Below, one piece after another: positions 37,425 to 46,653 of a stretch of DNA of 64,000 bases. The notes beneath the pieces were generated by a model that made no database searches, was not told the origin of the DNA, and worked only from the letters and a program-made list of their open reading frames with translations. The DNA is taken from positions 248,001 through 312,000 of the forward strand of contig CAZKVJ010000001.1 of the NCBI GenBank assembly GCA_964556225.1. Direction: 5' to 3'. How positions within the stretch are numbered: position 1 is the stretch's first letter; each line of letters starts with the position of its first letter. The stretch is from CAZKVJ01 sp964556225 (GTDB lineage Bacteria > Actinomycetota > Acidimicrobiia > Acidimicrobiales > Ilumatobacteraceae). The translations under genes and the position numbers were made by a program.

Positions 37425-37936
37425 CAGCCCTCCTCGGCCGCTGCGGTCCAGCTCTCGATGGAGTCCTGCATCATCTTGTTGGCGTCGTAGGTGATCCAGG
37501 CCTCGGGCACGACCTCGAAGATCAGACGCCGCTCCGAGTCCAGCATCTTGGCGAACATGTCGGTGAGCTCACCTTCGCCGCCCATGATCGCGCGGGCGAG
37601 CGCGGGGTAGAACCACGCCTTCGTCTCGTCGTCGTCGCGCAGGATGCAGCGGCCCTTGGCGGTGGCAGTGCGCGCCGGCCCGACGGGAGTGCCCACGCCG
37701 GACACGATCACGCAGCACCGCGGATCACGTCGCAGTGCAGCGACCCGCTTTCGCTGGCTGGTGGCCGTGAGCCAAAAGCGGCCGTCGCGCCAGATGTAGC
37801 TCATCATGACCCCGACCGGCCAGTGGTCCTTCGTGCCCCACACGAACGCGCACTCGTTCTGCGACTGGAGCAGCTCCTCTTGCACCTCCGGGTCGAGCGG
37901 GTACACCCCGACCTCGTCGTAGTTCGTGATCTTCAT
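37424..37936 (-). CDS. Pyridoxamine-phosphate-oxidase-fold (PPOX class) protein
   Basis: 170 residues of the FMN/F420-binding split barrel: VGVMMSYIWRDGRFWLTATS, QRKRVAALRRDPRCCVIVSG, and a helical end. Members reduce or oxidise small substrates with flavin or F420. The specific activity is unknown. ATG 37936 has GGAGGAGCG upstream. It is cotranscribed with the F420 nitroreductase next to it. Confidence 0.8.
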   Translation of the reverse strand: MKITNYDEVGVYPLDPEVQEELLQSQNECAFVWGTKDHWPVGVMMSYIWRDGRFWLTATSQRKRVAALRRDPRCCVIVSGVGTPVGPARTATAKGRCILRDDDETKAWFYPALARAIMGGEGELTDMFAKMLDSERRLIFEVVPEAWITYDANKMMQDSIESWTAAAEEG

Positions 37937-37952
37937 CGCTCCTCCTCGCGCC

Positions 37953-38696
37953 TCAGCGCACTGCGGTCATGCCGCCGTCGACGGCGAGCCACTGACCGGT
38001 GACGAACGAGGCATCGTCGCTGCAGAGGAAGGCCACTGCTGCTGCGATGTCCTCGGGTTGACCCGCCCGCCCCATCGGCGTGAGCGAGACGAAGTGGTCG
38101 ACCATGCCGAGTGCCTCGGTCATGGGACTGATGGTGAAGCCGGGGTTGACGCAGTTGACCCGCACACCGACCGGTCCGCCCTCCTCGGCCAGGGAGCGGC
38201 ACAGCCCGAGCAGGCCGGTCTTCGCCGAGCAGTACGCCGGCAGGAAGCTGCTCCCGACCAGGCCCTCGACACTGGACAGGAAGACCATCGCGCCACCTCC
38301 GGCCCGCTTGATCGCCGGGAGCGCGGCCTTGGCGGTGCGGAACACCCCGAGGAGGTCGATGTCGAGCACCCGCTGGAACTCCTCCTCGGGGGTGTCCTCG
38401 ACGCCACCGAAGCCGACGACCCCCGCGTTGGCGATGGCGTAGTCGAGCCGGCCCCACTCACGTTCGATCGCGGCGACCGCCTCGGTGCAGTCGGTCAGCG
38501 ACCGCACGTCGCAGCGCATCGCCGACGCCGTCCCCCCGGCGTCGGCGATCATCGCCACCGTCTCCTCGGCGCCGTCCATCGCCACGTCGGTGACGGCGAC
38601 TCGAGCACCGTCGGCGGCGAGCCGGCGGCAGATGGCACGCCCGATTCCCGAGCCACCGCCGGTGACCCAGGCCACCCTGTCGTCGAAGCGGCTCAC
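37953..38696 (-). CDS. Short-chain dehydrogenase/reductase (SDR)
   Basis: 247 residues of classical SDR: NAD motif VTGGGSGIGRAICRR, acidic VTDV after strand 2 (NAD preference likely), ANAGVVG, Ser in LSSVEG and catalytic YCSAK. The C-terminus is QWLAVDGGMTAVR. It is strongly similar to the SDR at 57234-57986, including CDVRSL and GVFRTAKAAL. The start is GTG 38696 with GGGAGG upstream. It probably oxidises a hydroxyl group of the island's substrate. Confidence 0.88.
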   Translation of the reverse strand: MSRFDDRVAWVTGGGSGIGRAICRRLAADGARVAVTDVAMDGAEETVAMIADAGGTASAMRCDVRSLTDCTEAVAAIEREWGRLDYAIANAGVVGFGGVEDTPEEEFQRVLDIDLLGVFRTAKAALPAIKRAGGGAMVFLSSVEGLVGSSFLPAYCSAKTGLLGLCRSLAEEGGPVGVRVNCVNPGFTISPMTEALGMVDHFVSLTPMGRAGQPEDIAAAVAFLCSDDASFVTGQWLAVDGGMTAVR

Positions 38697-38700
38697 GGCG

Positions 38701-39468
38701 TCAGCCTCCCAGGGGGAACGTGGCGGTCATGCCGCCGTCCACCATGAGCGTCGCTCCCGTGACGTACGACGACGCGTCCGATGCGAGGAACACCAGGGCG
38801 GCCGCGGTGTCCTCGTCGGTGCAGGCCCGGCCGATGGGCAGCTGGTTGGACATGATCTCCACGCCCAGCTCGGTGAAGTAGCTGACGAAGGTCTCCGTCG
38901 CCGACGGTCCGGGGACCAGCGAGTTGACGGTGACGCCGACCCGGCCGAGCTCGGCGGCTGCGTTGCGGGTCATGGAGGCGAGCGCCCCCTTCGACGTGCC
39001 GTAGGCGGCAACCAGCCCGAAGCCGAGCACGGCCGACGGCGACAGCACGTTGATGATCCGGCCCCAGCCCTTGGCCGCCATCAGCCGTCCGCACACCTGT
39101 CCGAAGCGGAACGGTCCGTTGATGTTCGTGTCCATGACGTCGAGCCACTGCTCCTCGTCGACGTCGAGGAACGTGCCGGGCGGGTAGATGCCGGCGTTGT
39201 TCACCAGGATGTCGACGCCGCCCTTCCAGTCGACGACCGCCTGGACGCAGCGCTCGACCTCGGCGCGCGAGCGCTGATCGCACTGCACCGCGAGCGCCTC
39301 GCCGCCACGCGCGGTCAGCTCGGCGACGGTCTCATCGAGCGGTTCCCGACGTCGCCCGGTGACCGCCACCGCCGCGCCGGCCTCGCTGAGGGCGAGGGCG
39401 AAGCCTCGCCCGAGCCCCGAGCCACCACCGGTGACGATGGCCACCCGGCCGGTCACTGAGAGTTCCAT
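38701..39468 (-). CDS. Short-chain dehydrogenase/reductase (SDR)
   Basis: 255 residues: VTGGGSGLGRGFALALSEAG, then GRRREP after strand 2 suggesting NADP preference, NNAGIYPPG, and catalytic YGTSKGA. FVSYFTELG and GATLMVDGGM close the fold. It differs from its SDR neighbour in the coenzyme loop, so it may run in the opposite redox direction. ATG 39468 has AAGGAGGAGACG. Confidence 0.88.
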   Translation of the reverse strand: MELSVTGRVAIVTGGGSGLGRGFALALSEAGAAVAVTGRRREPLDETVAELTARGGEALAVQCDQRSRAEVERCVQAVVDWKGGVDILVNNAGIYPPGTFLDVDEEQWLDVMDTNINGPFRFGQVCGRLMAAKGWGRIINVLSPSAVLGFGLVAAYGTSKGALASMTRNAAAELGRVGVTVNSLVPGPSATETFVSYFTELGVEIMSNQLPIGRACTDEDTAAALVFLASDASSYVTGATLMVDGGMTATFPLGG

Positions 39469-39495
39469 GTACGTCTCCTCCTTGGGAATCGGGAG

Positions 39496-39945
39496 TCACT
39501 GCAGCGACTCGATCGCGGGCCCGCAGATCCACCTGGCGTCGGTCGAGGCCACCTCGATCGACTGCTCCTCGAGGACGGCCCGCAGGCCGTGGAGCGCCGG
39601 GTCCGAGCTGGCCAGCAGCTCGGTGAGTGCCTCGGCGAGGCGGCGGTGCCGCTCGCGGGCGTCGCCGCCCCCGTCGAGCTCGTCGAGCGCAGCATCGATC
39701 CGTTGCGCCGCGGCGGGTGTGCCGGTGCGCACCTCGGCCGCGAGACCGATCAGGCGCTCGCGGATCCGAGCGTTCACCGTCTCGTACGGATCGCCGTGCG
39801 CCAGCCGGTGTCGCACCTCCTCGAGCGCGGTGAGCGCTGCCTGCACCTGCACACGGGCGTACTCGTCGCCGAGCGCGGGAAGGACGTGCGTCGACAGCGA
39901 ACGGCCGATGGCCGCCAGGATCTGGTCGGAGTCGAGCAGGATCAC
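39496..39945 (-). CDS. Small helical protein linked to the phosphotransferase gene (DUF6285-like)
   Basis: 149 residues, all helical and charged: SDQILAAIGRSLSTHVLPAL and EYARVQVQAALTALEEVRHR. GTG 39945 overlaps the phosphotransferase stop (GTGA). Small helical proteins of this kind (DUF6285) commonly follow phosphotransferase and acyl-CoA dehydrogenase genes; I make that link from pattern and position, not alignment. No catalytic residues are evident. Confidence 0.6.
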   Translation of the reverse strand: MILLDSDQILAAIGRSLSTHVLPALGDEYARVQVQAALTALEEVRHRLAHGDPYETVNARIRERLIGLAAEVRTGTPAAAQRIDAALDELDGGGDARERHRRLAEALTELLASSDPALHGLRAVLEEQSIEVASTDARWICGPAIESLQ

Positions 39946-40943
39946 GACGTCACGGCCCCCATCTGCTCGAGCAGGGTCTCCATGACCGAGACCATGCCCT
40001 CGGCGGTCGCTCCCAGGCCGGCCACCGAGAGCAGCCGCAGGTCGCTGCCGCCCTCGACCAGGTCGCGTGCGCCGGCGAGGCCGATGATGCAGCTCTTCAG
40101 GAGCTCGAACATCTGGTAGTAGGCGATGCGCCGCTCGTCGATCTCGTTCCCGGTGAGCTCGGTGTAGTACTCGGCCAGCTCGTTCTCGATAGCGCACGGT
40201 CCCGCCCCGACGGTCTGGGTGAAGGCAAGGTCTGCGGCCGGGTCACCGACCCTGGCCAGCTCCCAGTCGAGGATGCCGACGATGCGCCCGTCGCGCCACT
40301 TGAGGTTGGGGAGCCGGTAGTCGCCGTGGAGCAGCACCAGGCGCTCGCAGTCCGGCGCACTGCGCTCGAGCACGTCGAGCGCATGACGTAGCAGTGGCCT
40401 CGGCATGACCTCCGTGTCGGCCAGGCGCCGGCGGCACACCGCCACGAACGCGCGTGCCGAGCTCGGGCCGTCGGCGAAGCCCGGGAGCCCGTGGTCGCGC
40501 ACCTGGTGGATCCGGGCGAGCATCTCGACGAACTGCCGGGTGACGCTGGTCCGCAGCTCGGGGTCGGCGCTCAGACGTTCGTCGAGGCTGCGGTACGCCT
40601 CACCCTCGATGTAGCTCATCACCGCGAAGCGACGGCCGAACGCCCGCTCGTCGGTCTCGAGGTGCACGATCCGAGCGACCGGTAGGCCTGCGGCCGCGAG
40701 GCGACGGAGCAGTCCGGCCTCGCGTGCGATGTCGTAGGGGGGGATCACCCCATGGTCCGGCTCGGCCCGCAGCACCCAGGTCGTCGGGCCGGCGTCGGTC
40801 TCCAGCCGGATCCGGCAGCTGAGCGAGGACAGCCCGTTGGAGAAGCGCTCGACCGAGTGCACGCAGCGCACACCGAGGGCGGGTGCATCGGTCGACAGGT
40901 AGTGCGCGAGCGCCTCGGCATCGAGCAGCTCCTCGACCCCCAT
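39942..40943 (-). CDS. Aminoglycoside-phosphotransferase-fold kinase family protein
   Basis: 333 residues. The catalytic loop is LHGDYRLPNLKW and the metal-binding segment ILDWELARVGDPAADL, both intact. Upstream are the nucleotide-binding strand FAVMSYIEG and helix AREAGLLRRLAAAGLP. In catabolic clusters such proteins accompany acyl-CoA dehydrogenases and may phosphorylate a hydroxyacyl-CoA so that it can be dehydrated. ATG 40943 has a GGGAGGGG site. It is the first gene of the minus unit 40943-36475, with an operator-like site 40 bases upstream. Confidence 0.82.
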   Translation of the reverse strand: MGVEELLDAEALAHYLSTDAPALGVRCVHSVERFSNGLSSLSCRIRLETDAGPTTWVLRAEPDHGVIPPYDIAREAGLLRRLAAAGLPVARIVHLETDERAFGRRFAVMSYIEGEAYRSLDERLSADPELRTSVTRQFVEMLARIHQVRDHGLPGFADGPSSARAFVAVCRRRLADTEVMPRPLLRHALDVLERSAPDCERLVLLHGDYRLPNLKWRDGRIVGILDWELARVGDPAADLAFTQTVGAGPCAIENELAEYYTELTGNEIDERRIAYYQMFELLKSCIIGLAGARDLVEGGSDLRLLSVAGLGATAEGMVSVMETLLEQMGAVTS

Positions 40944-40981
40944 GCGTGCCCCCCTCCCGTCGGCGTTCGCCTGGCCACTCG

Positions 40982-41000
40982 TAACTGAATGGATTAAGTT
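40982..41000. promoter_or_regulatory. AT-rich operator-like site between divergent units
   Basis: TAACTGAATGGATTAAGTT lies between the phosphotransferase (minus) and the SRPBCC gene (plus). Its TAACTGAATG is identical to ten bases at 41764-41773. It is only loosely related to the TTAG-N5-CTAA sites. Confidence 0.45.
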
Positions 41001-41074
41001 TGGATGGTACCGAGCCACACCGGCGCCTGCAAAGACCGGGCGCGGCACATCAGCACCGAGCACAGGAGCGGCAC

Positions 41075-41521
41075 ATGACCGACCCGCACGCGAACGCCAA
41101 GGTCCGCGTCACCCACGAGCTGGCGACATCAGCGGAGGCGCTGTGGAGGATCCTGGGCGATTTCGCCGACCTCAGCTGGGTGCCCACCGTCGACCACTGC
41201 GTCTTCGAGGGCACGGGGGTCGGGATGCTGCGCTACATGTACCTCGACGAGACGTACGCGATCGTCGAGCGACTCGACGCCCTCGACACCGAGCGTCGCA
41301 CCATCACGTACTCGATCCCCGAGAACAACCCGCTGCCGGTCGCCGGCTACCGCGCGACCATGACGATCCACGAGCGCGGCCCCGAACGCTGCGAGCTCGA
41401 GTGGAGCTGCACCTGGTCGGCTCCCATCGGCATGACCGAGGACGAGGCCGTCGCGAACATCACCAAGTTCTACTGGGACCTGATGCCCGGCATCGAGCGT
41501 GCCGCCGACCTGATCCCCTGA
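41075..41521 (+). CDS. SRPBCC (polyketide cyclase/START-like) family protein
   Basis: 148 residues: VTHELATSAEALWRILGDFA at the start, DLSWVPTVDHCVFEG, CELEWSCTWSA, and the C-terminal helix FYWDLMPGIERAADL that closes a hydrophobic pocket. Members bind or cyclise lipids, polyketides and sterol-like molecules, which fits a hydrophobic substrate. ATG 41075 has AGGAG eight bases upstream. It is a single-gene unit divergent from the phosphotransferase operon. Confidence 0.82.
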   Translation: MTDPHANAKVRVTHELATSAEALWRILGDFADLSWVPTVDHCVFEGTGVGMLRYMYLDETYAIVERLDALDTERRTITYSIPENNPLPVAGYRATMTIHERGPERCELEWSCTWSAPIGMTEDEAVANITKFYWDLMPGIERAADLIP

Positions 41522-41534
41522 TCGGCCGCGACCG

Positions 41535-41708
41535 TCACGCTCCCCGGTTGCGGGGGTGGTACTCGCAGGTCGTGCAGTGGCGCATGGCCGAGCGCAGTCG
41601 CGTCAGCTGGAGCTGGAGCTTGTCGTTCTCGGCGCGCAGCGCTGCGAGCTCGCGGCGGAGTCGCGCGAGCTGGCGCTCTCGGTCGACGAGGTCGATGAGC
41701 CTTCCCAC
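41535..41708 (-). CDS. Tiny coiled-coil protein with terminal CxxC
   Basis: 57 residues. Leucines and other hydrophobic residues recur in heptads through RQLARLRRELAALRAENDKL and QLQLTRLRSAM, so a dimeric coiled coil is likely. The tail HCTTCEYHPRNRGA has a CxxC with flanking His residues, a possible metal site. GTG 41708 follows AAAGGGGATCCC. It is divergent from the acyl-CoA ligase unit and shares its promoter region. Unknown family. Confidence 0.5.
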   Translation of the reverse strand: MGRLIDLVDRERQLARLRRELAALRAENDKLQLQLTRLRSAMRHCTTCEYHPRNRGA

Positions 41709-41762
41709 GGGATCCCCTTTGCGTCTGGGGGCGTGCACGCCCGGTTCGCCTGATTGGCGTGT

Positions 41763-41789
41763 CTAACTGAATGTAACTAAGTTAGTGCC
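41763..41789. promoter_or_regulatory. Operator-like site with ACTAA-G-TTAGT palindrome upstream of the ligase operon
   Basis: Positions 41776-41786 form the perfect inverted repeat ACTAAGTTAGT; 41764-41773 repeat the TAACTGAATG found at 40982, and 41782-41789 repeat the TTAGTGCC found at 30320. It lies 50-76 bases before the ligase start. Confidence 0.55.
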
Positions 41790-41838
41790 GGGGTGACGGG
41801 TGCGCTGCACGAGCGACGAGCACGGAGAGGTGACACGG

Positions 41839-43527
41839 ATGAGCGATCCGGCGACGACCTCGGGTGATTCGAGGGGGCACGACTTCCCGCGCTTCACCGC
41901 CGAGTACCGGCGCCGCTGGGTGGACGCCGGCCTGTGGGGCGACCGCACGCTGCACGACCTCTTCGACGAGACGGTCGCTCAGCGGCCCGACGCCGTGGCG
42001 GTGATCACGCCCGAGCGGCGGTTCACCTTCGCGGAGCTGAAGGCGGACTCCGACGCGCTGGCCGCCGGCCTGATCGGTTGGGGCGTGCGACCCGGCGACA
42101 TCGTCGCCGTGCAGCTGCCGAACTGGGTCGAGTTCTGGCTGCTGCAGCTGGCGCTCTCCAGGGTCGGGGCCGTGATCCAGCCGACGCACTGCGTGTTCCG
42201 CGCCCGCGAGCTGCGCACGCTCTTCGCGTTCTGCGAGACCGACTTCGTGATCGTGCCCGGAACGTTCGACGGCCATGACTACGCGGCAACCATTCGTGGA
42301 CTGCGCGCGGGCCTGCCGCGCCTGCGCGGCATCGTGGTCACCCGCGACGATGCCGGCGGAGCCGACGAGACCACCTTCGACGCACTCGTGGCCGACGGCC
42401 GCGCCCACCTCGAGCGCATCACCGAGGTCGTCGTCGACCCTGACGACGTCTTCTACCTGAACTTCACGTCCGGTACCGAGGGCCAGCCGAAGGGGTTCCT
42501 CCACACCCACAACACGCTCGTGTCGGTGTTCAAGAACATGGCCCAGGCCATGTCGAGCCTCGACCCGAGCATCGTGAACCTGTGCTGTTCGCCGATGACC
42601 CACAGCTTCGGCCACTTCACCACCTACCAGTGCGCGCTCGCGGGGATCCCGATGGTGCTCGTCGACCGGTACCGACCCCGAGACGTGCTCGAGCTGATCG
42701 AGCGAGAGCGCGTCACGTCGATCTCGGGCACGCCAGCGCACTTGATCGGCATCCTCCACCACCCCGAGTTCGACTCGTTCGACACCAGCAGCGTCCGCTC
42801 CGTCGGTCTCGGCGGCGCGCGCAGCTCACCGGAGCTGATCGCCGAGCTCGAGGAGGTGTGGGGGGCGAAGTCGGCCAACACCTACGGGATGGGCGAGAAC
42901 ATCATCCACACCCGCACCATGCCATGGGACCCCGAGGACAAGGCCGTCGCGTCGGTGGGAAGGCCCCTCTTCGGCACCGAGCTGAAGATCGCCGATCCGG
43001 ATGACCATCGGGTCGAGCTCGCACCTCATGAGGTCGGCGACATCATGTTCCGCGGCCCGACGCTCTTCGTGGGCTACCACAACCAGCCAGAGCTCACCGC
43101 CGCCACCCGCGACGCCGACGGATGGTTCACCACCGGTGATCGTGGCTACGTCGACGACGACGGCTACCTCTACTTCGCCGGACGGGCCAAGGAGGTGATC
43201 AACCGGGGCGGGACCAAGATCTACCCGAAGGCGGTCGAGGAGATCGTCGCGTCCCATCCCGACGTCGTCGACGTCGCCGTCGTCGCCATGCCCGACGAGC
43301 GCCTCGGCGAGCGGGTCTGCGCCTACGTGGTGCTTCGCGACGGCGCCACGCTGTCGCTCGAGCAGGTCCGAGCCCACTTCGCCGAGCACGAGGCGATGAA
43401 GTACCTGGTCCCCGAAGCACTGGTGATCGTGGAGGAGTTCCCGATGACGCCCACCGGGAAGGTTGCCAAGGCCGCGATGGTCGAAGATGCTGCGCAGCGC
43501 ACGCAGAGTGGAGAGCTGGCGCGATGA
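41839..43527 (+). CDS. AMP-dependent acyl-CoA synthetase/ligase
   Basis: 562 residues of the ANL superfamily. The phosphate loop is NFTSGTEGQPKG, the A5 region NTYGMGE, the hinge GDRGYVDDDGYLYFAGRAKE, A8 INRGGTKIYP, and the catalytic lysine lies in PTGKVAKAAM. It adenylates a carboxylic acid and forms its CoA thioester, the entry step to beta-oxidation. ATG 41839 has GGAGAGG. It is the first gene of the twelve-gene plus-strand unit 41839-56813. Confidence 0.9.
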   Translation: MSDPATTSGDSRGHDFPRFTAEYRRRWVDAGLWGDRTLHDLFDETVAQRPDAVAVITPERRFTFAELKADSDALAAGLIGWGVRPGDIVAVQLPNWVEFWLLQLALSRVGAVIQPTHCVFRARELRTLFAFCETDFVIVPGTFDGHDYAATIRGLRAGLPRLRGIVVTRDDAGGADETTFDALVADGRAHLERITEVVVDPDDVFYLNFTSGTEGQPKGFLHTHNTLVSVFKNMAQAMSSLDPSIVNLCCSPMTHSFGHFTTYQCALAGIPMVLVDRYRPRDVLELIERERVTSISGTPAHLIGILHHPEFDSFDTSSVRSVGLGGARSSPELIAELEEVWGAKSANTYGMGENIIHTRTMPWDPEDKAVASVGRPLFGTELKIADPDDHRVELAPHEVGDIMFRGPTLFVGYHNQPELTAATRDADGWFTTGDRGYVDDDGYLYFAGRAKEVINRGGTKIYPKAVEEIVASHPDVVDVAVVAMPDERLGERVCAYVVLRDGATLSLEQVRAHFAEHEAMKYLVPEALVIVEEFPMTPTGKVAKAAMVEDAAQRTQSGELAR

Positions 43528-44441
43528 AGGTTGGCCTGAGCTGGGACCTCGACGGCGACGACGTCACGGCGGCATGGCGTCACGTCACGGCCGAGGCCGA
43601 GGCCGGTGACGGGCTCGGCTACGACAGCCTCTGGGTGCGGGAATCCCGAGATGGTCCCAGCGCGTGCTCCTCACCGGCGATCTGGCTGACCTACCTCGCT
43701 CGTCGCACCAAGACCGCCCATCTTCGCGCGATCCGTCTCGTCACCCACGCCAACCCCGTTCGGGTCGCCGAGGAGATGGCCGTGCTCGACGGCTTCTGTC
43801 GCGGCCGAGCCGGCATCGCGTTCGCCGCGGCGGGTCCTCAGGGCGTCGAGACCGGGCGGGTGCACGAGACCATCGACTTCGTCTGCCACGCCTGGGCACT
43901 CGACGAGTTCCGCTATCGCGGCGAGCACATCCGATTCCCGTCGCACACTCCCGACGACGCCCCGAGGGGCGCAAGCACCCCGGTGCGCACCGCCCCGTGC
44001 ATCCCCCAGTGGGAGTGGGGACCGGTGACGCCGGACTTCCTCGCGATCACGCCCAAGCCGTACGCCGCTCGCCCGCCCGTCCACGTCGAGATCACCGACG
44101 ACGAGACGCTCGAGTGGGCCGCCGCGCGCGGGGTGTCACCGTACGTGCCGGCATCGACGCCCACCGTCGAGGCGGTGGAGCGCCTCACCCGCTACCGGGT
44201 GGTGGCCGATGGGCACCACCGCTCACGAGCCGAGGTCGAACCCGTCCTCGAACGACGTTTGGCGCTCGACGGGCCGTCCGATGCCCACACCCTCGGCGGC
44301 TCGCCCCGCGAGCTCGTCGAGGCCATCCGCTCGGTCACCTCACCCGCGGGCGTCACCCACCTCGTGTGGCGCCGCGGCAACGCCAGCAACGGCGACCTGT
44401 TCCGCTTCGCGAGCGAAGTGCAGCCGTTGCTCCAGACCTAG
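43524..44441 (+). CDS. LLM-class flavin-dependent oxidoreductase
   Basis: 305 residues with the luciferase-like barrel (LGYDSLWVRESRDG; AHLRAIRLVTHANPVRVAEE; RAGIAFAAAGPQGVE). It is shorter than its two LLM relatives here and has an unusual Pro/Trp-rich segment in the middle (IPQWEWGPVTPDFLAITPK). ATG 43524 overlaps the ligase stop (ATGA). Probably a flavin monooxygenase or F420-linked reductase on the same pathway; specificity unknown. Confidence 0.8.
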   Translation: MKVGLSWDLDGDDVTAAWRHVTAEAEAGDGLGYDSLWVRESRDGPSACSSPAIWLTYLARRTKTAHLRAIRLVTHANPVRVAEEMAVLDGFCRGRAGIAFAAAGPQGVETGRVHETIDFVCHAWALDEFRYRGEHIRFPSHTPDDAPRGASTPVRTAPCIPQWEWGPVTPDFLAITPKPYAARPPVHVEITDDETLEWAAARGVSPYVPASTPTVEAVERLTRYRVVADGHHRSRAEVEPVLERRLALDGPSDAHTLGGSPRELVEAIRSVTSPAGVTHLVWRRGNASNGDLFRFASEVQPLLQT

Positions 44442-44457
44442 ACAGGAGCACACGCGC

Positions 44458-45450
44458 ATGGAGTTCTGGACCGGAGCGATCGGCATCACCAAGATGCGAA
44501 CGATCCCGTCGGCGCTCGCCAACGGGTACGACCTGTTCGCTCAGGACGCCGCCGCCGCCGAGGCGATGGGGTTCGACGCGTACGGCGCGCCCGAGCACCA
44601 CTTCACCTACGACAGCTTCATGCCCTTCCCGCTCGAGGCGCTGGCCGCCGCTGCGGCCACGACCTCGACCATCCGCCTGGTCACCGGCGCGATGCTGCAG
44701 CCGTTGTACGACCCGCTCGAGGCGGCCGAGCACGCGGCCACCCTCGACGTGCTCTCGGGTGGGCGCGTGATCCTCGGGCTCGGCATGGGATATCGACCCC
44801 TGGAGTTCGACGGCATCGGGACGGCCAAGCGCACCCGTGGCGCCCGGCTGCGAGAGGCGATGGAGGTGATCCGCAGCGCGACCGAGCAGGTCACGTTCTC
44901 CCACCGCGGCGAGCACTACCACTACGACGACGTCACGTTGCACCCCGCTCCCGTGCAACGACCGATCGAGATGTGGCTGTGCGGCGGCACGACCGAGGCG
45001 GCTGCTCGCCGCGCCGGCGCCGCAGGACTCCCCTACTGGCTCGCCAACTCGCCGTACGAGCGGGCCGAGGTGATGGTGGCTGCGTACCGCAAGGCGGGAC
45101 GCGACGCCGGCTGGCCGGACGAGCAGCTCCGCGTGGCAGCGTTCAAGGACGTGTTCATCGGCACCACCCTCGACGAGGCGGAGCTCATGCGCCAGATGAT
45201 GATCGACACGTTCTACGCCGAGCACATCCTCGGCTACGGCTACCTCGTCGACGACGACGGCAACCACGTGTACAACCCGGACGAGAGCCACCCCATGTAC
45301 CGGCAGTTCATCGCCAGCCTGTTCTGTGGCACGCTCGACCAGACGATCCGAGAGCTGAAGCGCTACGAGGCGCTCGGCGTCGACGCCGTCTTCCTCCCGT
45401 CGATCCAGCGCGAGCTCCTCTCCACGCGGGTCATCCCGGAGTTCAAGTAG
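44458..45450 (+). CDS. LLM-class flavin-dependent monooxygenase-type oxidoreductase
   Basis: 330 residues: the N-terminal barrel strand, MGFDAYGAPEHHFTYDSFMP (the EHH motif is typical of bacterial-luciferase-like monooxygenases), LVTGAMLQPLYDPLEAAEHA and GRVILGLGMGYRPLEF. The EHH motif favours a flavin monooxygenase over an F420 enzyme. ATG 44458 follows CAGGAGCACACGC. It lies between another LLM gene and two acyl-CoA dehydrogenases. Confidence 0.86.
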   Translation: MEFWTGAIGITKMRTIPSALANGYDLFAQDAAAAEAMGFDAYGAPEHHFTYDSFMPFPLEALAAAAATTSTIRLVTGAMLQPLYDPLEAAEHAATLDVLSGGRVILGLGMGYRPLEFDGIGTAKRTRGARLREAMEVIRSATEQVTFSHRGEHYHYDDVTLHPAPVQRPIEMWLCGGTTEAAARRAGAAGLPYWLANSPYERAEVMVAAYRKAGRDAGWPDEQLRVAAFKDVFIGTTLDEAELMRQMMIDTFYAEHILGYGYLVDDDGNHVYNPDESHPMYRQFIASLFCGTLDQTIRELKRYEALGVDAVFLPSIQRELLSTRVIPEFK

Positions 45451-45456
45451 CACCCG

Positions 45457-46653
45457 ATGGACCTGCGCTTCTCTGCCGCTGACGAGGAGTACCGGGCCCG
45501 GCTGCGGGCGTGGCTCACGGCGAACACCGGGCGCGCCGCGGATCCCTCGCCCAGGGGTGGCGCCGCCGACATCATGGGTGCACTCCAAGCCGCTCGCGAC
45601 TGGCAGCGGACGCTGTGGGAGGCGGGCTACGTCGGGCTGGCGTGGCCGAAGGAGTACGGCGGCCAGGACGCCACGCTCACCCAACAGGTCATCGTCGCCC
45701 AGGAGCTGGCACGCGCACACACGCCGCCGCTCATCAACACGATCGGGCTCACGATCCTCGGGCCGACCCTGGTGGTGAACGGCACCGACGAGCAGCGCCG
45801 GCGCTTCCTCCCCAAGATCCTCTCGGCCGAGGAGCTGTGGTGCCAGGGGTTCAGCGAGCCCGAAGCCGGGAGTGACCTCGCCGCATTGCGCACCAGGGCT
45901 GTCGTCGACGGCGACGAGTTCGTCGTCACCGGCCAGAAGGTCTGGACGAGCCTGGCCCCCATCGCCGACTGGTGCTTCCTCCTGGCGCGCACGGACCCCG
46001 ACGCACCAAAGCGTGACGGCATCAGCTACCTGCTGTGCGACATGCGCTCCCCCGGCATCACCGTCAACCCGCTGCGCAACGCCGCCGGTGGCATCCACTT
46101 CAGTGAGGTCTTCTTCGACGAGGTTCGCATCCCCCGCAGCCAGCTCGTCGGCGAGCTCAACGGCGGCTGGCAGATCGCGCGCACCACACTCGAGCACGAG
46201 CGCAGCGGCCTCTCCAACGTGCTGGCGCTCGAGCAGACCCTGCGGCGCCTCTGGACGACGGCGGCATCGCTCGAACGGGGCGGGGGTCGGGCGCTCGACG
46301 ACGCAACCACCAGCCGGGAGCTGGCGCGTGCCTGGGCCGAGATCGAGGGCCTTCGCCACCTCGGGTTCCGAACGCTGAGCGCGCAGCTCGCCGGACGGCC
46401 ACCCGGCGCCAGCGCGTCCGTCGGCAAGCTGTTCGCGTCCCACCTCCGCCAGCGCATGGCCGACCTCGCGCTCCAGGTCGAGGGACCGCTGGCCCAGCTG
46501 GCGAAGCGGTCCCCCCACGTGGTCGACCGGGGCCGCTGGGTCGCCGCCTACTTCGACGCCCTCGGCCACAGCATCGGTGGCGGGACCGCCGAGATCCAGC
46601 GCAACACGATCGCCGAGCGGGTGCTCGGCCTGCCTCGCTCGGTGGTCGACTGA
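45457..46653 (+). CDS. Acyl-CoA dehydrogenase (FadE type), first of an adjacent pair
   Basis: 398 residues: WEAGYVGLAWPKEYGGQDAT, the FAD/substrate segment QGFSEPEAGSDLAALRTRAV, FVVTGQKVWTSLA, and C-terminal GGGTAEIQRNTIAERVLGLP. It introduces a double bond into an acyl-CoA. Its stop shares one base with the start of a second, shorter acyl-CoA dehydrogenase gene, as in actinobacterial FadE pairs that assemble as heterotetramers on steroid side chains. Confidence 0.9.
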   Translation: MDLRFSAADEEYRARLRAWLTANTGRAADPSPRGGAADIMGALQAARDWQRTLWEAGYVGLAWPKEYGGQDATLTQQVIVAQELARAHTPPLINTIGLTILGPTLVVNGTDEQRRRFLPKILSAEELWCQGFSEPEAGSDLAALRTRAVVDGDEFVVTGQKVWTSLAPIADWCFLLARTDPDAPKRDGISYLLCDMRSPGITVNPLRNAAGGIHFSEVFFDEVRIPRSQLVGELNGGWQIARTTLEHERSGLSNVLALEQTLRRLWTTAASLERGGGRALDDATTSRELARAWAEIEGLRHLGFRTLSAQLAGRPPGASASVGKLFASHLRQRMADLALQVEGPLAQLAKRSPHVVDRGRWVAAYFDALGHSIGGGTAEIQRNTIAERVLGLPRSVVD

